From an uncultured Oscillospiraceae bacterium (GTDB taxonomy: Bacteria > Bacillota > Clostridia > Oscillospirales > Oscillospiraceae): 64,000 nt of DNA. A program made the position numbers and the translations under genes. Under the pieces are notes generated by a model. That model worked only from the letters and a program-made list of their open reading frames with translations. It ran no database searches and was not told the DNA's origin. Of this stretch, positions 7,135 through 15,943 are shown in pieces (position 1 is the first letter of the stretch; each line of letters begins with the position of its first letter). The stretch is taken from the NCBI GenBank assembly GCA_900757655.1, contig CAAEOT010000039.1:1-64000 (forward strand). The letters run 5' to 3'.

Positions 7135-7629
7135 ATGGATTATCGGGATATCATCCGCGGCGTTCGCGAGGACAGAGATGATACCCAGGCAAGGATCGGA
7201 GAAGTATTGCACAAGTCGCGGCAGGGCTATAGCCATATTGAATCCGGAAGAGCCGAGCTCAAAATTGACGATCTGATCAAGCTATGCAAGTTCTATAACC
7301 TTTCGGCCGACTATCTGATTGGTTTGACCAGCACGCCAAGGAGCTGCAAAGGAAGGCACACATCCACCGGCCGTGCCGGTGGATGTGTGCCTTCTCTATT
7401 TTCGTATACACTCGGTTTTGCCGCAGCCGTCTATCGGCCGTGCCAAGGCTTCCGTGCCCGGCCATTTCAAGCCGTCACTTCACCGGGTGATAGTTGTCCG
7501 GGTCAAGATACTGTGCCGCTATGCGCACGTACCAGTCCTTCGTCTCGCGCCAGTCGGTACGGTCTTTCTCGGTCAGTTCACGCAGCGGCTTTGCAGGCAC
7601 ACCCGCGACCAGGGTGTCCGGCGGGATGA
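7135..7629 (+). CDS. Small XRE-family (HTH_3) transcriptional regulator; 3' end uncertain
   Basis: ATG 7135 follows AGGAG at eight bases. Residues 1-65 are a helix-turn-helix: VREDRDDTQARIGEVLHKSRQGYSHIESGRAELKIDDL then CKFYNLSADYLIGLT, the usual end of compact XRE repressors (~65-75 aa). Beyond that the frame stays open to 7629, but it runs through a perfect 19-bp hairpin with a T-rich tail (7353-7393) and then into the antisense of the carbonic-anhydrase-like gene. The extra ~95 residues are therefore probably not part of the ancestral protein; the original stop seems lost. Likely job: autoregulation and control of the divergent mini-protein operon. Confidence 0.65.
   Translation: MDYRDIIRGVREDRDDTQARIGEVLHKSRQGYSHIESGRAELKIDDLIKLCKFYNLSADYLIGLTSTPRSCKGRHTSTGRAGGCVPSLFSYTLGFAAAVYRPCQGFRARPFQAVTSPGDSCPGQDTVPLCARTSPSSRASRYGLSRSVHAAALQAHPRPGCPAG
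7353..7402 (+). terminator. Terminator after the XRE domain
   Basis: Perfect 19-bp inverted repeat beginning AAGGCACACATCC (7353-7371 and 7375-7393, loop CGT), followed by CTCTATTTT. Its position directly after the HTH coding region argues that the gene should end before it. Confidence 0.8.
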
Positions 7630-8005
7630 TCTTGCCCTGCGGTACGAGCGCCGACTCGGCCACGACGCTGCCCGCGCCGATCTCACTGCAGAGGCTGAGC
7701 ACCGCGCCCATGCCGATACTGGCCTCCGGGCCGATCACGCGCGCGTGGATGATCGCGCCGTGGCCGATGGTCACGCGACGCGAAATGGTCACGACGGGGT
7801 CCTCCCCGCCGGTATGGATGATAACGCCGTCCTCGACCGCGACCTCCTCCTCGAGGACGATACGCGAGGCGTCGGCGCGGATGACGGCATAAGGGCCGAT
7901 ATAGCAGCGCGGGCCGACGATCACATCGCCGATGAGCTCCGCGCTCGCACTGACGAACGCTGTCGGGTCGACCTGTGGGGCCTTCCCGCCAAAGGTATAG
8001 AGCAT
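7475..8005 (-). CDS. Gamma-carbonic-anhydrase-like hexapeptide-repeat protein
   Basis: 176 aa from ATG 8005 (AAAGGAG seven bases upstream; the GTG at 8023 overlaps that site). It is a left-handed beta-helix of I-G-x-G-type hexapeptides (IGPYAVIRAD, VTIGHGAIIHA, SIGMGAVL) with a C-terminal helix. The three His ligands of gamma-class carbonic anhydrases are in place: one in GVIIHT and two in IGHGAIIHA. YrdA/PaaY-type proteins of this size bind Zn or Fe; carbonic anhydrase activity varies, so the reaction is not certain. The C-terminal helix ends DWYVRIAAQYL. It lies downstream of the ftsH terminator and is probably transcribed on its own. Confidence 0.85.
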   Translation of the reverse strand: MLYTFGGKAPQVDPTAFVSASAELIGDVIVGPRCYIGPYAVIRADASRIVLEEEVAVEDGVIIHTGGEDPVVTISRRVTIGHGAIIHARVIGPEASIGMGAVLSLCSEIGAGSVVAESALVPQGKIIPPDTLVAGVPAKPLRELTEKDRTDWRETKDWYVRIAAQYLDPDNYHPVK

Positions 8006-8025
8006 GGCAGTTTCTCCTTTCACGA

Positions 8026-8056
8026 AAAAAGGGCGGGGTGTCCCCCCGCCCTTTCG
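8026..8056 (-). terminator. Terminator of the gdpP-ftsH operon
   Basis: On the minus strand AAAGGGCGGGG, a short loop and CCCCGCCC are followed by TTTTTT. It lies just after the ftsH stop codon. Confidence 0.85.
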
Positions 8057-8060
8057 TACA

Positions 8061-10055
8061 TCATTCGGTTTTGTCGCTGCCGTCCTCCGGTGCGGCGCCG
8101 TCCGTCGGCTGGGCCGGGGGTTCCGTGTCCGGCTGCGGAGCCTCGGGGGCCTCGTCCATTCTGCGAATGACCTTCGCCGGTGGCTCGATGGTGTCGTCCG
8201 GATGGACCGGCATCACACCGTGCTCACAGTAGTAGCGGAAATCATCGCCCTCGATCGTTTCGTGGATGAGCAGGTACTCCGCAAGGCCGGTCAGCAGATC
8301 GGCGTGCTCGCGCAGCAGCGCCTCGCACTTGGCATATGCCTGATCGAAGATGTGCTTGACTTCTTCGTCGATCGTGGCGGCAGTCTCCTCGGAATAGCTC
8401 TTCGTGGTGCCGAAATCACGGCCGATGAAGATGCTGTGGCTCGAATCGTCGAACGAGATGGGGCCGAGCTTCTCCGACATGCCGTATTTCATGACCATGT
8501 CGCGGGCGATGTTCGTCGCCTGCTGGATGTCACCGGACGCACCGGTGGAAATATCCTCGAGGAAGAGCTGCTCGGCAATGCGGCCACCGAGCGCGGAGAC
8601 GATGCTGTCAAACATCTCGCCGCGGGACGTGAAGTCCTCGGCGTCCTCGGCCTTGCGGTACCAAGTGAAGCCGCCGGCCGCGCCGCGCGGGATGATCGTG
8701 ATATAGTGCACGGGGTCGGCGTTCTTGAGGAAGAACGACGCGATCGCGTGGCCGGACTCGTGGTACGCCGTCAGGCGGCGCGCACGCTCGGACACGACGC
8801 GGCTCTTCTTCTCCGGGCCCATGACGACCTTGAGGATCGCCTCGTCGATATCCGCCTGCATGATGAAGCGGCGCTTGCTGCGCGTGGCCATGATGGCAGC
8901 CTCATTGAGAAGGTTCTCCAGATCTGCGCCGGCAAAGCCGGCCGTGCCGCGCGCGATGCTCTTGAGATCGACATCGTCGCCCAGCGGCTTGCCGCGGGCA
9001 TGAACCTTCAGGATCTCTTCGCGGCCCTTGATATCGGGCAGACCCATATACACGCGCCGGTCAAAGCGGCCGGGACGCAGGAGCGCGTTATCGAGAATGT
9101 CGGCGCGGTTCGTCGCCGCCATGACGATGACGCCCTCGTTATTCGTAAAGCCGTCCATTTCGACAAGCAGCTGGTTGAGCGTCTGCTCGCGCTCGTCGTG
9201 ACCGCCGCCAAGGCCGCTGCCGCGCTGGCGGCCGACCGCGTCGATCTCGTCGATGAACACGATGGCCGGGGCGACCTTCTTGGCCTGGTCGAACAGGTCT
9301 CGCACACGTGACGCGCCGACACCAACATAGAGCTCGACAAAGTCCGAGCCCGAGATGGACAGAAACTGCACGCCGGCCTCGCCCGCGACCGCGCGGGCCA
9401 TGAGCGTTTTGCCGGTGCCCGGAGGGCCGACGAGCAGCACGCCCTTGGGGATGCGCGCACCCATCGCGGTGTAGTTCTGCGGACGCTTGAGGAAGTCCAC
9501 GATCTCCGACAGTTCCTCTTTTTCCTCTTCCGCGCCGGCAACATCGGCAAACGTGACCTTCTTGAGGTTCTCCTCGCCGGTGCGCGTGTGCGCCTTGCCG
9601 AACTTGCCGACGCCCGGCGCACCGCCGCCGCCCGCCTTGTTCATGAGCAGGTACCATACGCCGATGAACAGCACGATCGAGATCAGGTACGGCAGGATGG
9701 ACATCCACCACGGAGCCGTCCAGCCCTTGACGTAGTCATACTCCGTCAGCACGCCGCTGGCGGTCTGCTCCTCGATCAGGTCACCAAGATCCTCGCGGAA
9801 CCATGTGGGGCTTGGAAGCGTCTTTTTGATCGTCGTGTTGCCGTCGCTGTCCGGAGAATAGAGATTGAGCGTGAGCTCATCTCCCTCGAGGCAGAACGAC
9901 TTGACCTGCTCCTGGCGGAACAGCTCCTCGATTTCGGAGTAGGTGTATTCCTTCTGCTCTGCCGGTGTGGTCAGATAGAAGATGACGGCGAGAATAATCA
10001 CGCCAATCAGCAGGTAGAACCCGATGCCTCTGGCACGGTTCTTATCAGGTTTCAA
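8061..10055 (-). CDS. ftsH: ATP-dependent zinc metalloprotease FtsH (first copy)
   Basis: 664 aa membrane-anchored AAA+ protease that degrades damaged membrane proteins and regulatory proteins. There are two N-terminal membrane segments (~11-30 and ~118-138) around an extracytoplasmic domain, then the AAA module with Walker A GPPGTGKT (210-217), Walker B IVFIDEID (265-272) and the second region of homology ending RPGRFDRR, then the zinc site HESGH (432-436). The C-terminal tail is acidic and Pro-rich. The only possible start is TTG at 10055, because an in-frame stop lies three codons before it; AAAGGA is about 12 bases upstream. It follows hpt, as in many Bacillota (tilS-hpt-ftsH). A second ftsH is at 45.9 kb. 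Confidence 0.96.
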   Translation of the reverse strand: MKPDKNRARGIGFYLLIGVIILAVIFYLTTPAEQKEYTYSEIEELFRQEQVKSFCLEGDELTLNLYSPDSDGNTTIKKTLPSPTWFREDLGDLIEEQTASGVLTEYDYVKGWTAPWWMSILPYLISIVLFIGVWYLLMNKAGGGGAPGVGKFGKAHTRTGEENLKKVTFADVAGAEEEKEELSEIVDFLKRPQNYTAMGARIPKGVLLVGPPGTGKTLMARAVAGEAGVQFLSISGSDFVELYVGVGASRVRDLFDQAKKVAPAIVFIDEIDAVGRQRGSGLGGGHDEREQTLNQLLVEMDGFTNNEGVIVMAATNRADILDNALLRPGRFDRRVYMGLPDIKGREEILKVHARGKPLGDDVDLKSIARGTAGFAGADLENLLNEAAIMATRSKRRFIMQADIDEAILKVVMGPEKKSRVVSERARRLTAYHESGHAIASFFLKNADPVHYITIIPRGAAGGFTWYRKAEDAEDFTSRGEMFDSIVSALGGRIAEQLFLEDISTGASGDIQQATNIARDMVMKYGMSEKLGPISFDDSSHSIFIGRDFGTTKSYSEETAATIDEEVKHIFDQAYAKCEALLREHADLLTGLAEYLLIHETIEGDDFRYYCEHGVMPVHPDDTIEPPAKVIRRMDEAPEAPQPDTEPPAQPTDGAAPEDGSDKTE

Positions 10056-10093
10056 ATCAAATCACATCCTTTATGGGATCCGCACCGAGGCGC

Positions 10094-10642
10094 TCAGGTG
10101 GAGTAGACCTCCGGCTTGAGCACGCCGATATACGGGAGATTGCGGTATTTTTCTGCGTAGTCGAGCCCGTAGCCGACAACGAACGCGTCCGGCACTTCAA
10201 AGCCGGCATAGGCGGCATGGATCGGCGCCTTGCGGCGGGCAGGCTTATCGAGCAGGGTGGCAATGGTGATAGAGGCAGGACGGCGGACACTGAGATAGTC
10301 CTTGAGATAGTGCAGCGTGACGCCGCTGTCGAGAATGTCCTCAACGAGAATGATGTCGCGGCCCTCGATGTCCTGATTCAGATCCTTGTTGATCTTCACG
10401 GCGCCGGTGGTCGTGGTCTGGTTGCCGTAGGACGACACGGCCATGAAATCGACCGAGCACGGAATGGTCACGCTGCGCATCAGGTCGGCCATGAACACAA
10501 AGCAGCCCTTGAGCACGCCGACGAACAGCGGCTCGCGGCCGTCAAAATCCTTGGAAATCTGGGCACCCAGCTCCGCCGTGCGCGCCTGGATCTCCTCAGC
10601 GGACAGCAGAACGGACGCAATGTCATCTCTCATATCGCTCAT
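10094..10642 (-). CDS. hpt: Hypoxanthine phosphoribosyltransferase
   Basis: 182 aa purine-salvage enzyme that makes IMP/GMP from hypoxanthine/guanine and PRPP. The PRPP-binding signature VEDILDSGVTL is intact, as are the early KGCFVFMADL and the late VVGYGLDYAEKYR flap/purine-contact segments. ATG 10642 has GGGGGAG seven bases upstream and lies inside the 3' end of tilS (20-base overlap), so translation is coupled. In B. subtilis TilS and HprT form a complex and regulate ftsH; the same gene order here suggests the link is conserved. Confidence 0.95.
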   Translation of the reverse strand: MSDMRDDIASVLLSAEEIQARTAELGAQISKDFDGREPLFVGVLKGCFVFMADLMRSVTIPCSVDFMAVSSYGNQTTTTGAVKINKDLNQDIEGRDIILVEDILDSGVTLHYLKDYLSVRRPASITIATLLDKPARRKAPIHAAYAGFEVPDAFVVGYGLDYAEKYRNLPYIGVLKPEVYST

Positions 10643-11960
10643 AGTATTCTCCCCCATATGTCTGGATCTGTTCCACTCGGACACAAATCATGGTTTGATC
10701 CGGCACCGCCGCCCATTGCTCGGCAATGCCGAAGCCGGCGATGGCCGCCGGAGTCTCCGCTGCGCGGATGATCGGCACGCGGTCGCGCGCACACTGCGTC
10801 AGTCCCCGTTCGGCGAACAGGTCGCTCACGCGCTTCGTGCAGCCACGTCCAGCCAGACGGATCCGGTCACCCGGACGCCGCGGCGTAACAGATAGTTTAT
10901 CATGGATAATCGCAGATTTAAAGTAAAAAGTCGTGAACGTGCTGTGAATTTCACGAAACGCTTCCGGCTCTCCGACCGTGATGCGCAGCCCCAGTTCCGG
11001 GATCTCCACTGTCTCACCGGGGCGCAGAACATGCGTCCCGAGCGGCGGCAGCACCTGCGCACCGAAAAACAGCCGTCCCCGCTCGCGCGTCACGCGCAGC
11101 CCGGGCACATCGGCATAGCCGAGCTCTTCCCCGCTGCACAGCCGCTCGAGCGCCAGCAGATGCCGGCGCGACAGCTCCCGTCCGGCTGCCTGCTGCAGCA
11201 CGCGCACGCGCACCGGGCGCGGCAGCGCCAGCAGCTTTGCTGTCGGGATGCCGTCCGAGATCGTCTGTCCGGCCAGAAAATCGGCTGCCAAACCGCTGAG
11301 GAACCGCTCGTCCTCACGCAGGAGCGCCGCCGTATCGGATGTATGCTGCACAAAGGCGGTGTTCACGCTCTCGAGCGCCGGCACGACATGGTGCCGCACG
11401 CGGTTGCGGGCATAGGTGTCGGCCGCGTTCGTGCTGTCCTCCACGTGCGGGATGGCGCGGGCAGTCAGGTACGCCTCCGCCTGCGCGCGCGTCGTGTCCA
11501 GCATCGGGCGCAGGAGCTTGCCGCGCTGCGGCGGGATACCGGTCAGACCGCGCAGACCGCAGCCGCGCGCAAGGTTGAGCAGCAGCGTCTCGGCGTTGTC
11601 ATCCGCCGTGTGCGCCGTCGCGATCCAGTCGTAACCGTGCTCCGCCGCACATTGGGTCAAAAACGCATAACGCAATTCCCGCGCAGCGGCCTCGGTGCCC
11701 AGGCCGCGCACAGACGCAACATCACCACGCCCGGCATAAAACGGCACGCCCAATTTCTTGCACTGCACGCGCACAAACGCCTCGTCGCGGTCGCTCTCCG
11801 CGCCGCGCAGACCGTGGTTAAAGTGCGCGCAGCCGACGACAAAGCCGCGCTGCGCCGCCAGCTCCGCCATCCGGTACAGGAGATACATGGAATCCACGCC
11901 GCCGGACACGGCACACAGCACGTGCGCGCCGGGCGCGATGGCGTCAATAGTCATCGTCAT
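10623..11960 (-). CDS. tilS: tRNA(Ile)-lysidine synthetase
   Basis: About 445 aa. It converts C34 to lysidine in the CAU anticodon of tRNA-Ile using ATP and lysine, so it is essential. The N-terminal PP-loop motif SGGVDS is followed by the HFNHGLRG and ATAHTADDNAET segments typical of TilS; the C-terminal substrate-binding domain ends near AEQWAAVPDQT. The start is either of two ATGs (11960 or 11954) that overlap the dnaB stop; GAGAAG in dnaB serves as ribosome binding site. Its stop overlaps the start of hpt. Confidence 0.93.
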   Translation of the reverse strand: MTMTIDAIAPGAHVLCAVSGGVDSMYLLYRMAELAAQRGFVVGCAHFNHGLRGAESDRDEAFVRVQCKKLGVPFYAGRGDVASVRGLGTEAAARELRYAFLTQCAAEHGYDWIATAHTADDNAETLLLNLARGCGLRGLTGIPPQRGKLLRPMLDTTRAQAEAYLTARAIPHVEDSTNAADTYARNRVRHHVVPALESVNTAFVQHTSDTAALLREDERFLSGLAADFLAGQTISDGIPTAKLLALPRPVRVRVLQQAAGRELSRRHLLALERLCSGEELGYADVPGLRVTRERGRLFFGAQVLPPLGTHVLRPGETVEIPELGLRITVGEPEAFREIHSTFTTFYFKSAIIHDKLSVTPRRPGDRIRLAGRGCTKRVSDLFAERGLTQCARDRVPIIRAAETPAAIAGFGIAEQWAAVPDQTMICVRVEQIQTYGGEYYERYER

Positions 11961-13293
11961 CGTACTTCTTCTCGATGGCCGCGAAGGACGTATACTCCGG
12001 CAGCCACATGAGCTCGAGCGTACCGGTCTCGCCGTGACGGTTTTTGAGGATGATCGCCTCGGCCAGGTTCGGGTTCTCGCACTCCTTGTTGTAATACCCG
12101 TCGCGGTAGAGCGCGAGCACAATGTCCGCGTCCTGCTCGATGGCGCCGGACTCACGAAGGTCGGACAGCATCGGGCGCTTATTCTGGCGCGACTCGTTGG
12201 CACGCGACAGCTGCGACAGGCAGATGACCGGAACGTTAAGCTCCTTGGCCATGATCTTGAGCATGCGGCTCATATCGGAGACTGCCTGCGTGCGGCTCTC
12301 GTTGGACCAACTGTGGCCGCTGCCGGCCGACTGCATGAGCTGCAGGTAGTCGATGACAACGAGGCCGAGATTCGGGATGCGGCGGCACTGGGCATTCATA
12401 TCCGCAACAGAGAGCGACGGATTGTCGTCGATGCGGATATCGGTCGCGCTGATGGTCGTGGCCGCGGCGCCGACGCGCCGCCACTCGTCCGCCGAAAGCT
12501 TGCCAGTGAGCAGCTTCTGGCTGTCGACCAGCCCCTCGCCCGCGAGCAGACGCGTCGTGAGCTGCTCGCGCGCCATTTCGAGTGAGAACACCGCGACCGT
12601 CTTGCCGGATGTCTTGCCGACGTGCAGCGCAATGTTGAGCGCCATGCTCGTCTTACCCATGCCGGGGCGGGCCGCGATGAGGATGAGTTCACCCGCGTTC
12701 AGGCCGAGGATCGTCTGATCCAGATCCGGCAGACCGGTAGCCAAACCGGGGATGCCCCCGCCGCTGCTCGCCGCCTCGGAGAGGTTTGCATACACGCGCT
12801 GGATGACCATACTGATTGGCTGCAGGCCGCCGACGTTGCGTCCCTGCCGGAGCGCATAGATCTTGCGCTCGGCCGCCTCAAGCATGGCGTCCGCCCCGCC
12901 GGAGCCCTCAAAGATCATGTTGTTGATCTCGTCGGCCGCCGTGTGCAGATTGCGCAGCAGCGCCTGATCGCGCACGATGGCCGCATACTTGAGCACGTTC
13001 GCCGCCGTAGGCGTGACCTGCATGACCTCCATGAGGTACTGCTGCGTCGTGTCCTTGTACACGCCGCGGACCTTCATCTGCTCAAGCACCGTGACGGCGT
13101 CCACACTCTGCCCGTAGGAGAACATGGCGAAGATGGTGTCAAAAATGTCGCGGTTGACCTGAATATAAAATTCGTCGGACTTGACCTTTTCGATCACGTC
13201 CGGGATGCAGCTCGGATCGATGAGCATCGCACCGATGACTGCCTGCTCCGCCGGAGCGGAATGGGGCGGCTGTCTGCCCAGCAGCTCCTCCAT
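11944..13293 (-). CDS. dnaB: Replicative DNA helicase DnaB
   Basis: 449 aa hexameric replication-fork helicase (called dnaC in B. subtilis). The N-terminal DnaB helical domain (PPHSAPAEQAVIGAML) is followed by a RecA-like core with Walker A ARPGMGKTS, Walker B VVIDYLQLM and the SQLSRANESR loop. ATG 13293 follows GGGAGGG. It lies directly after rplI, as in B. subtilis, and its last codons overlap tilS. Confidence 0.97.
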   Translation of the reverse strand: MEELLGRQPPHSAPAEQAVIGAMLIDPSCIPDVIEKVKSDEFYIQVNRDIFDTIFAMFSYGQSVDAVTVLEQMKVRGVYKDTTQQYLMEVMQVTPTAANVLKYAAIVRDQALLRNLHTAADEINNMIFEGSGGADAMLEAAERKIYALRQGRNVGGLQPISMVIQRVYANLSEAASSGGGIPGLATGLPDLDQTILGLNAGELILIAARPGMGKTSMALNIALHVGKTSGKTVAVFSLEMAREQLTTRLLAGEGLVDSQKLLTGKLSADEWRRVGAAATTISATDIRIDDNPSLSVADMNAQCRRIPNLGLVVIDYLQLMQSAGSGHSWSNESRTQAVSDMSRMLKIMAKELNVPVICLSQLSRANESRQNKRPMLSDLRESGAIEQDADIVLALYRDGYYNKECENPNLAEAIILKNRHGETGTLELMWLPEYTSFAAIEKKYDDDDY

Positions 13294-13322
13294 GACGGGT
13301 CCCTCCCTCGTCTGCGCGCGGT

Positions 13323-13772
13323 TTATTTCTCTTCGATGACCAGCACGTGGATGGTGCCGGTGACTTCATAGCCAAGCTTGCACTTGACCTCATACGCGCC
13401 GAAACTCTTGATGGGATCGGCCTGGACGATCTTCTGCTTTTCGATGGTGAGGTCAAACTGCTCGTGCAGCGCATCGCTGATCTCCTTCGAGGTGACGGAG
13501 CCGAAGAGCTTGCCGTTGCTGCCGGCCTTCGCCGCGATTTTCACCTGAATGGCGCCGAGCTTCTTGGCGTTTTCCTCCGCCTCGGCCTTCTCGCGGGCGA
13601 TCTGCGCCGCCTTGGCCTTCTCCTTCAGGCGGAAGGCATTGAGATTGTCGGCCGTGGCCTCCGTCGCGAGCTTGCGCGGCAGAAGATAGTTGCGGGCATA
13701 ACCGTCGGACACTTCCTTGAGTTCGCCCTTCTTGCCCTGGCCCTTCACGTCCACATTCAAAATTACTTTCAT
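13323..13772 (-). CDS. rplI: 50S ribosomal protein L9
   Basis: 149 aa, normal length. The N-terminal rRNA-binding signature [22 protein letters not shown] is clear, followed by the long connecting helix ([11 protein letters not shown]) and the C-terminal domain. It sits between gdpP and dnaB with short gaps, a conserved Bacillota arrangement. Confidence 0.97.
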   Translation of the reverse strand: MKVILNVDVKGQGKKGELKEVSDGYARNYLLPRKLATEATADNLNAFRLKEKAKAAQIAREKAEAEENAKKLGAIQVKIAAKAGSNGKLFGSVTSKEISDALHEQFDLTIEKQKIVQADPIKSFGAYEVKCKLGYEVTGTIHVLVIEEK

Positions 13773-13790
13773 AGCAAGATACTCCTTTGC

Positions 13791-15818
13791 TTAATTTTCC
13801 AGATTATCGTCGATCGCCGCGCGCGCCATCTGCACCGCCTGCGCGACCGACACGTCATGCAGCTGCACGGCCGCCGACGAGCGGCTGCCGCCGCCGCCGA
13901 GCGCCTCCATAACCAGCTGCACATTCAGTTCACCGATCGAACGCGCGGAGATAAATACATCCCCGTCACCCATCGGATAAATGACCATGGATGCCGTGAC
14001 TCCGGCGATGTTGAGCAATTCATCCGCCGCCTGCGCTGCGACGATGCGATCCTGCGGATCGGCAGGTGCGGCAATGGCAATGTCCGCGCGGTAGATGGAC
14101 GCCGTCTGCAGGATCTTATAGCGGGCGACCGTGTGCTCCATGTCCGTCTGCAGGAGCTTTTTGACCTCCGAGGTATCGGCCCCGGCGCGGCGCAGGAACG
14201 CCGCCGCCTCAAACGTGCGCTCGCCAGTGCGGACGGTGAAATCCTTCGTGTCGAGCATGATGCCCGAGAGCATTGCCTCCGCCTCCACGCGCAGGATGTC
14301 CGGCTGCTCGACCAGCTCCTCGAGCAGCTCCGTCATCAACTCGCAGGCCGACGACGCATACGGCTCGTGGAAGCTCATGGTCGCATTGGTGATATAGGTC
14401 GCCGCGCGGCGGTGGTGGTCGATGACCGCCACACGGGTGCAGGCTTCCAGCAGGTTGTGGTTCTCGACCTGGTCCGGGCGGTTGGTGTCCACCACGACGA
14501 GCAGTGTGCGGCTGTCGGCGTGCAGGTACGCCTCCTGCGGCGTCAGAAACGCCTTGGCATACTCCGGCACGTGCAGCATCCGGTCGCGCAGCTGACCGGC
14601 CGCCGTCTTGTTCGCATCCATGACGATGCGGCAGGGCGTGCCGAGCTTGCGCGCGATGCAGCAAACGCCGGCGGCCGCGCCGAGTGTGTCCAGATCGGAG
14701 AATTTGTGGCCCATGACATAGACCTTGGACGAGTCCTGAATGAGCTGGCTGAGGGCGTTGGCCATGACGCGGGACTTGACCTTTGTGCGCCGCTCGACCT
14801 CTCCGCCGCGGCCGCCGAAAAACTCGAACGTAACGCGGTTTTTCACCACGGCCTGATCGCCGCCGCGCGAGAGCGCCATCTCGGTGCCGAGGATGGCGAA
14901 ATTATAGCATTCATCGAGGCTGTCACCGTCGCGCCCGATGCCAACACTAACGGTCGCGCGGATGCCGCTGGGGCTGGCCACGCTGCGCACGCTGTCGAGC
15001 AGGGACGCGAATTTGTTCTCACGCAGCTCGTCGAGATGCCGCTCCTCGAACACGTACAGATACCGGTCGCGGTCGTAGCGCCGGAAGAAGCCGCCCTTCC
15101 CCTCGCACCACTGCAGGAGCTTGTCCTCAATGGCGTCGCGCAGCTCATTGCGCTTGCGGTCGGTCAGGCCGCGGATGAGCTCGTCATAGTTATCAATGAC
15201 GATGACGGCGATGACCGGACGGGACGCATAATACTCCAGCCGGATCTTTTCATAATCCGTGACATCGACCCAGTACGTGATGCCCATGTAGCTAGCGGCA
15301 TCGTCCGGGTTCGTGCGCACGAGGTTGCCGTGGATCTGGTACTTATGGCCCTGATACTCCAGCAGCTCCGGGCACTGGGTGTTGCCCTCGAGCAGCCAGC
15401 GGCCGGAAAACTCCGGGATCACATCCGTGATGCGCATATCGACCGACGGCTTGTGCCGGCCGCAAAGATCGAAAAAGTTCTGGTTGGCCCAGATGACCTG
15501 TGAGTCCGCCGGGCGAAAGACCGCCATCGGCAGCGGGAAATTCTGCAGGGTATTATTTCGCGCAGACTCCGTATCATAGGTGACGGACTCAATATATCGC
15601 TCGAGCGTGCGGCGCTTGCGCGCGCGCATGATGACCGAGTAGATAATGAGCAGCAGAATGATGACGCCCTCGCCGATCGACAGCCAGAGCCGGTCGGAGA
15701 AGAAAAACGTGAGCACTGCAAACACGATCAGAAACAGCAGAAACATCCGCGAATTGGGCATCAGCGCACGCTGCAGCTTGGATTCATTGGGTACATTGCT
15801 GACTTTGGGATCCCGCAT
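13791..15818 (-). CDS. gdpP: Cyclic-di-AMP phosphodiesterase GdpP (YybT)
   Basis: 675 aa from ATG 15818; AAGGAGG is seven bases upstream, while an ATG six bases earlier would be too close. Two N-terminal membrane helices (~20-60) lead to a PAS-like domain, a degenerate GGDEF domain (GGFFRRYDRDRYLYVFEE) and the DHH/DHHA1 phosphodiesterase with VMGHKFSDLDTLG, VIDHHRR and a C-terminal GGGGSRSSAAVQ. It hydrolyses c-di-AMP to pApA, lowering a messenger that controls K+/osmolyte balance. It is the first gene of the gdpP-rplI-dnaB-tilS-hpt-ftsH run and has its own promoter upstream. Confidence 0.95.
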   Translation of the reverse strand: MRDPKVSNVPNESKLQRALMPNSRMFLLFLIVFAVLTFFFSDRLWLSIGEGVIILLLIIYSVIMRARKRRTLERYIESVTYDTESARNNTLQNFPLPMAVFRPADSQVIWANQNFFDLCGRHKPSVDMRITDVIPEFSGRWLLEGNTQCPELLEYQGHKYQIHGNLVRTNPDDAASYMGITYWVDVTDYEKIRLEYYASRPVIAVIVIDNYDELIRGLTDRKRNELRDAIEDKLLQWCEGKGGFFRRYDRDRYLYVFEERHLDELRENKFASLLDSVRSVASPSGIRATVSVGIGRDGDSLDECYNFAILGTEMALSRGGDQAVVKNRVTFEFFGGRGGEVERRTKVKSRVMANALSQLIQDSSKVYVMGHKFSDLDTLGAAAGVCCIARKLGTPCRIVMDANKTAAGQLRDRMLHVPEYAKAFLTPQEAYLHADSRTLLVVVDTNRPDQVENHNLLEACTRVAVIDHHRRAATYITNATMSFHEPYASSACELMTELLEELVEQPDILRVEAEAMLSGIMLDTKDFTVRTGERTFEAAAFLRRAGADTSEVKKLLQTDMEHTVARYKILQTASIYRADIAIAAPADPQDRIVAAQAADELLNIAGVTASMVIYPMGDGDVFISARSIGELNVQLVMEALGGGGSRSSAAVQLHDVSVAQAVQMARAAIDDNLEN

Positions 15819-15865
15819 CGTCATACCTCCTTGCACCCTGTGGGGCAAAACCTATTGCCCCTATG

Positions 15866-15880
15866 ATAATCAATGATTAT
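15866..15880. promoter_or_regulatory. Operator-like palindrome at the gdpP -10
   Basis: ATAATCA-A-TGATTAT, 7-bp arms with a single central base, overlaps the -10 of the gdpP promoter and the upstream region of the divergent nucleotidyltransferase gene. It suits a dimeric repressor; the protein is unknown. Confidence 0.45.
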
Positions 15881-15904
15881 ATCAGATTCTATCCCCATTG
15901 ACAA
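15876..15904 (-). promoter_or_regulatory. Promoter of the gdpP operon
   Basis: On the minus strand, -35 TTGTCA (15899-15904), 17 bp, -10 TATAAT (15876-15881). A perfect palindrome overlaps the -10, and the leader contains a GGGGCAA/TTGCCCC hairpin (15842-15861). Confidence 0.85.
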
Positions 15905-15943
15905 TACACTTTCCTGCTGAAGATTCGTGAAAGGAGCGTGCGC

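Noticed and set aside
13347..15503. Long plus-strand open frame opposite gdpP and rplI
   Set aside because: Shadow frame in GC-rich DNA; both minus-strand genes have complete family signatures.
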